A stretch of DNA of 64,000 bases from Micropterus salmoides (lineage: Eukaryota > Chordata > Actinopteri > Centrarchiformes > Centrarchidae), in contig NW_024041150.1 of the NCBI RefSeq assembly GCF_014851395.1, positions 5,446,891 to 5,510,890 of the forward strand, read 5' to 3'. The position numbers and the translations under genes are program-made. Numbering within the stretch: the stretch's first letter is position 1; each line of letters starts with the position of its first letter. This document shows, one piece after another, positions 61,618 to 64,000 of this stretch. The notes below the pieces were generated by a model. The model was given only the letters and a program-made list of their open reading frames with translations. It ran no database searches and was not told the DNA's origin.

Positions 61618-62897
61618 CCTGGGGAGTGCCGACGATCTCTCACCATGTTTCACCCTCCGAATTAGCTGCTTGTCACGACAACACTTCTGTTGTCTCTAAA
61701 GCGCTGCTAGCGCCCCCCGGAGGCCGCGGTCTTCATTACAGTCAGATTGTGAAAGTGTTGCACAGAACAAACAACACAGCTCTTCTTTAAACGTGTTTAG
61801 TTTTGAATTAGTTCTGCAAACTAATTTCCTTACGGGGACAAATAAAGAGATTTTACGTAGCGTCGGTGCTACTACGGCTAAACTAACTACACGTCGGGGC
61901 TACAGAGGTTCCCCGTGGAGACTATTACCCCCGTTCAAGTTAGCGGAGGGCTAAACTGGTAGTTAGCTGGCTCGGCCGGCAGCGGTCAACGCAGTGGACA
62001 AGAATAAATGTGTGGCCACGTGCGTAGACTCTCCACACAAGTATAAATCAGGCTTATTATTCAATTTTGTATTTCAAATAGGGCTGGACAATAAAATAAT
62101 AAAGAGCCATGACAATATAACAAATGTTCAATAAATATTCAACAAATTTTTTAGTTTATTCACTTGAATCATACGAATAAGGACTTAATTTTTTATTAGG
62201 ATGTTTATTTTGTTGAGGACAAAGGACTGAAAAAAGCTTTTACTTAATTTTACTCATGCATATTTGTTGACAAAGATTTTATCAGAATTGTTTTGAATGT
62301 TCTGCCTGATTTGTGAACTGATCCACTGTTTGGCATCAAGGGTTTGTTCTGACCATAAAGAAAAGGTTAAACCACAATTAACCATTAAGTTTCTTCAACT
62401 TTCACACAGGAGCAAAAATCAGCCTTTAAACTCAAAACAAATAACGATTTGATACTTATCGTGATAATTATCGATAATTTTTATCGTGATAAAGTTTTTG
62501 TCCAGCCCTAATTCTAAATAAACTTTATAACATTAAAAATCAACCTCCTCAGGAGTGTCTTGGTGTGTTAGTTTGTTCATTTGTAGTTTTGCATGTTGCC
62601 GTTTGTTGTCTGTTGCTGCTCTGAACTGACACCTCAACCTCCTGATCGCTCAACGCGACTGGCTGCAGTCAGACTGCTTCAGTGGTCAGTTGCAGTGATC
62701 GGTCGGTGCTGCAAATCTTCTGCAGAGACCAAAACCTGGTCCTGCCTGTGAGTCATCCTCCCCAGCGATTCCAGCTAAAATATTTGACACACTGCGTGAC
62801 TTCTGGCTGAGCGGACTACAGGTGGTACCTGGGCTGTTCCTGGAGCTGCTGCCCCTCCTCCTGTTGTTGCTGCGGCGGCTGTCTGCCTGCCTCTGAG

Positions 62898-62942
<45 letters not shown>

Positions 62943-63042
62943 AGTTGCATGCGTTGCTGCAGGCTGCGGGCTCTCCTCATGCAGCGCTGCAGCCGGCTGT
63001 GACTACTAGCTCCGCCCTCAGCCGCCACCAGCTGCAGTTTGG
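52012..63042 (-). CDS. usp54: USP54, C-terminal part, five exons on the minus strand
   Basis: Ubiquitin-specific peptidase 54 family; in mammals a deubiquitinase-family protein with an N-terminal USP domain and a long unstructured tail. Only the tail lies in the window; the catalytic domain is to the right. Exons in order of transcription: 63042-62829, 61350-60427, 57660-57545, 54248-54018 and 52547-52012. Family landmarks: [13 protein letters not shown] plus poly-[50 protein letters not shown] and LDMPPESDW. These match the order in human USP54 as I know it. Splice phases agree at the first three junctions. The second exon lacks one base, the fourth junction is off by one, and the last exon has two frame breaks, most likely assembly errors. 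It converges with mmrn2. Confidence 0.85.
52551..53345. repeat. 790-bp GGA/GCA minisatellite (polypurine on plus)
   Basis: Almost only 'ggaggaggagca', 'gaggaagagcag' and 'ggatcag' units in irregular order, ending in an AAG/GAG-rich edge. It lies in the last usp54 intron with its pyrimidine strand in the transcript, touching the acceptor. All long ORFs here (poly-Arg/Ser on plus, poly-Leu or Pro/Ala on minus) are low-complexity artefacts. Confidence 0.95.
53346..54017 (-). other. Unique part of the last usp54 intron
   Basis: AT-rich sequence between the minisatellite and the fourth exon. I see no further exon, although a very short one could explain the one-base phase mismatch between the flanking exons. 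Confidence 0.45.
54018..54248 (-). CDS. usp54: usp54 penultimate exon, Ser/Pro-rich
   Basis: In phase with the preceding exon it reads [10 protein letters not shown], seven Ser, [20 protein letters not shown], then [20 protein letters not shown]. The poly-Ser comes from a (GGA)n/(TCC)n run. Acceptor GTCCAG, donor GTAACC at 54017. It contains C7 runs, and a one-base error there would repair the mismatch with the last exon. Confidence 0.65.
54918..55736. mobile_element. hAT transposon with long inverted arms
   Basis: 'aggatgcagcgaatccaccg' at the left and 'cggccgaacattcggtgcgt'-like sequence at the right are inverted. The arms extend inward about 180 bases (for example 'gtgtggaagcatttc' against 'gaaatgcttccacac' with small changes, and 'cataattgttc' against 'gaacaattatg'). 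The centre holds a C/G-rich block with a run of 16-18 C at about 55504-55520. No transposase frame survives. Confidence 0.7.
56713..57116. mobile_element. MITE, relative of 43645-44013
   Basis: 'gtgagtggacagtaagtaca' at the left and 'gtactttgtccaccactg' at the right are inverted ends. Internal 'acttgagta' repeats are as in the copy at 43645. Confidence 0.55.
57487..57536. repeat. (TG)n microsatellite next to a usp54 donor
   Basis: About 23 TG units. On the usp54 strand this is (CA)n starting eight bases after the GT of the donor at 57544. Confidence 0.95.
57545..57660 (-). CDS. usp54: usp54 exon with the [18 protein letters not shown] signature
   Basis: 116 nt encoding [37 protein letters not shown]. 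This short block is one of the best conserved parts of the USP54 tail. Acceptor GTGCAG at 57666-57661, donor GTAAGT at 57544. Phase 0 in, two bases out. Confidence 0.88.
57661..60426 (-). other. usp54 intron with a duplicated repeat (2.8 kb)
   Basis: 59400-60110 is a fish repeat with an internal duplication. 57700-59390 has no recognised element apart from a short (CA)n/(TA)n at 59148-59170. No coding exon seen. Confidence 0.5.
59400..60110 (+). repeat. Duplicated fish repeat (period about 280 bp)
   Basis: Two units at about 59671-59805 and 59951-60085 share 'acaggaagttgtt', 'aataagagtcccgtcctgaa' or 'gataagagtcccgccctgaa', and 'gtcatagcgcca'. No ORF. Confidence 0.65.
60427..61350 (-). CDS. 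usp54: usp54 large tail exon with one frame break
   Basis: Starts [20 protein letters not shown] and runs through a Pro/Ser-rich low-complexity region to [27 protein letters not shown] and AKNVE. Length is 924 nt, but phase 2 in and phase 0 out require 925: the frame from EEPDHPP moves by one base to [19 protein letters not shown] at the C6 run near 61037-61042. Acceptor CTGCAG directly after a (CT)n tract; donor GTAAAA at 60426. The short [10 protein letters not shown] continuation past the donor is intronic if that donor is used, otherwise a retained alternative end. Confidence 0.82.
61354..61421. repeat. (GA)n microsatellite at a usp54 acceptor
   Basis: About 33 GA units on plus, hence (CT)n on the usp54 strand, ending in CTGCAG at the splice acceptor of the large exon. 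Confidence 0.95.
61430..61615. repeat. Two (GT)n microsatellites
   Basis: GT runs at 61430-61463 (with 'tataa' interruptions to about 61510) and at 61566-61615, within the same usp54 intron. Confidence 0.9.
61616..62828 (-). other. Remainder of the first visible usp54 intron
   Basis: Contains a MITE (62079-62511). The rest has no supported exon. Confidence 0.5.
62079..62511. mobile_element. MITE with 'tagggctggaca' ends
   Basis: 'tagggctggaca' and 'tgtccagccctaa'-like ends are inverted repeats. AT-rich interior with 'gataattatcgataat' near the right end. This is a widespread vertebrate short DNA transposon type. Confidence 0.75.
62829..63042 (-). CDS. usp54: usp54 exon with coiled coil and poly-Gln
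   Basis: Encodes [31 protein letters not shown], then a run of 14 Gln from (CAG)n, HSEAG and more Gln-rich sequence to QEQP. It corresponds to the conserved helical segment of USP54, whose human form has a shorter Gln run at the same place. Donor GTACCA at 62828, two bases out. The acceptor is CTGCAG at 63048-63043, or in frame three codons later at 63031. Confidence 0.85.
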
Positions 63043-64000
63043 CTGCAGCCGTGTCACATGTCAACAGAAAATACACAACAGAAAGAAAAGAAAAAAAACA
63101 AAGAGGGGAAAGAATAAATAAGGAAAAGGATGCAGAAAATAACTTGTTATGATGATTTCATGCAAAAATCTTACAAAGCAAATATACACCTGACAGAAAA
63201 TCAAATATCAGACTGCTGACATGATGGTGATGTGTGACTGTGTGTGTATTATGGGAATGGTAGGTATGAGAAATTACAATATTAAAAGAACAACAACTCA
63301 GGTTTAGTTCTCAATGATGAAATGGCGAAATTATATTCAGACATCAAACGTTAAATTAACAAAATTACAACCACAAATGTCCGTACTACGTCAAACCGAG
63401 CCGTCAAGTTAAAGGATCGTTCCGGATTATAACAGCTTATTGTAGGAGTTTTGTCAGTCATTCAGTAACAACAACACTGACCTCTCCAAGTTAGCGCCGT
63501 TGTCTCGATTTCATCCGACTGTCAGACTGTGAACATGCCTGGGTTCGCAGAACTCATCAAGGCCACATCAAGTCGCCAATGATGGCCTAATTAATACTGA
63601 TGACATGTTTTCATTTAAAACAGGAAACTGTGGGTGTGACAGGTAGAAGCAGCAAAGACCGCCTGCGACAAACTCAACGTACTGATTGTTTTCGTTGTGC
63701 GCCTCCCCTCCGGGGTAGTGTTTTAGTGCGAAGAGGTGAAAACTGAGGGCTTTAAAAAACGATGACGCAGGCGCTCACGTTTGGCTTCCTGATTGGCTCT
63801 CATCAGTCACGCAAAGCAGAAACACGATGCTGCCGACAGAGTTTTGGTGTTTTTATTAAAATATTTTGAACTTGTACTGCGCATGTCTCCGTTTTTGCTT
63901 TGCAACGACTCCCAGCCTGTTTCCCGCCGCCACCGTCTTCTTCGTTCTCCCGTGTTCCTTTCAGAAACAGTTCCACCTCGTCGTCGCTCCACGCAAAGAA
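63043..64000 (-). other. usp54 upstream intron, continuing past the edge
   Basis: No further usp54 exon is seen. Poly-A/T tracts near 63090-63120 precede the exon on the minus strand. 63530-64000 is moderately GC-rich ('gcctcccctccggggtag') with a 61-codon Arg-rich minus-strand ORF that lacks support. Confidence 0.45.

Noticed and set aside
61231..61646. ORFs of (RE)n and (TH)n composition
   Set aside because: Direct translations of GA and GT microsatellites.
63807..63992. 61-codon Arg-rich minus ORF at the right edge
   Set aside because: Does not resemble the USP54 segment expected upstream, and the composition is simple; it cannot be supported from this window.

Overview
The window reads as teleost (ray-finned, percomorph-like) nuclear DNA. 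Coding exons are short, have GT-AG introns and are spread over tens of kb. The intronic sequence is packed with fish-type repeats: hAT, Tc1/mariner, PIF/Harbinger and P-element-like MITEs, LINE 3' tails, and long CA, TA, GA and CTG/GGA simple repeats. There are no operons, RBSs, CRISPR arrays or prophages.

Layout, left to right. (1) 1-3.8 kb: a TE-rich flank with an apparently intronless 260-codon ORF (1555-2337, +). The ORF has its own TATA box and poly(A) signals, encodes an acidic coiled-coil protein with a tandem 36-residue repeat, and I do not recognise it. A relic of a histone H2B C-terminus lies 240 bp downstream. (2) 9.1-46.2 kb, plus strand: one large gene that I assemble from 11 exons with matching splice phases. 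It has a signal peptide, a complete EMI domain, a His-rich linker, a long coiled-coil region and a C-terminal C1q domain, and no EGF or collagen segment. This is multimerin-2 (mmrn2), a secreted endothelial matrix protein. (3) 52.0-63.0 kb, minus strand: five exons encoding the C-terminal part of USP54. The catalytic domain lies beyond the right edge. The two genes converge tail to tail, with about 5.8 kb between stop codons. In human, MMRN2 and USP54 both lie on the long arm of chromosome 10.

The two genes have no known joint function; their proximity looks like ancestral synteny. Frame breaks of one base occur in both (two in mmrn2 exon 9, at least three in usp54), always in GC-rich or homopolymer-rich coding sequence whose flanking frames and splice phases are otherwise intact. 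Consensus errors in the assembly explain this better than decay of both genes.

The most interesting observations are the unrecognised coiled-coil ORF, the way usp54 splice sites abut simple repeats (a 790-bp purine/pyrimidine minisatellite, a (CT)n tract and a (CA)n tract), the His-rich mmrn2 exon, the division of the mmrn2 coiled-coil region among five exons, and a P-element-like MITE family that still carries a recognisable THAP-domain fragment. I found no clear candidate for a wholly new multi-gene system.
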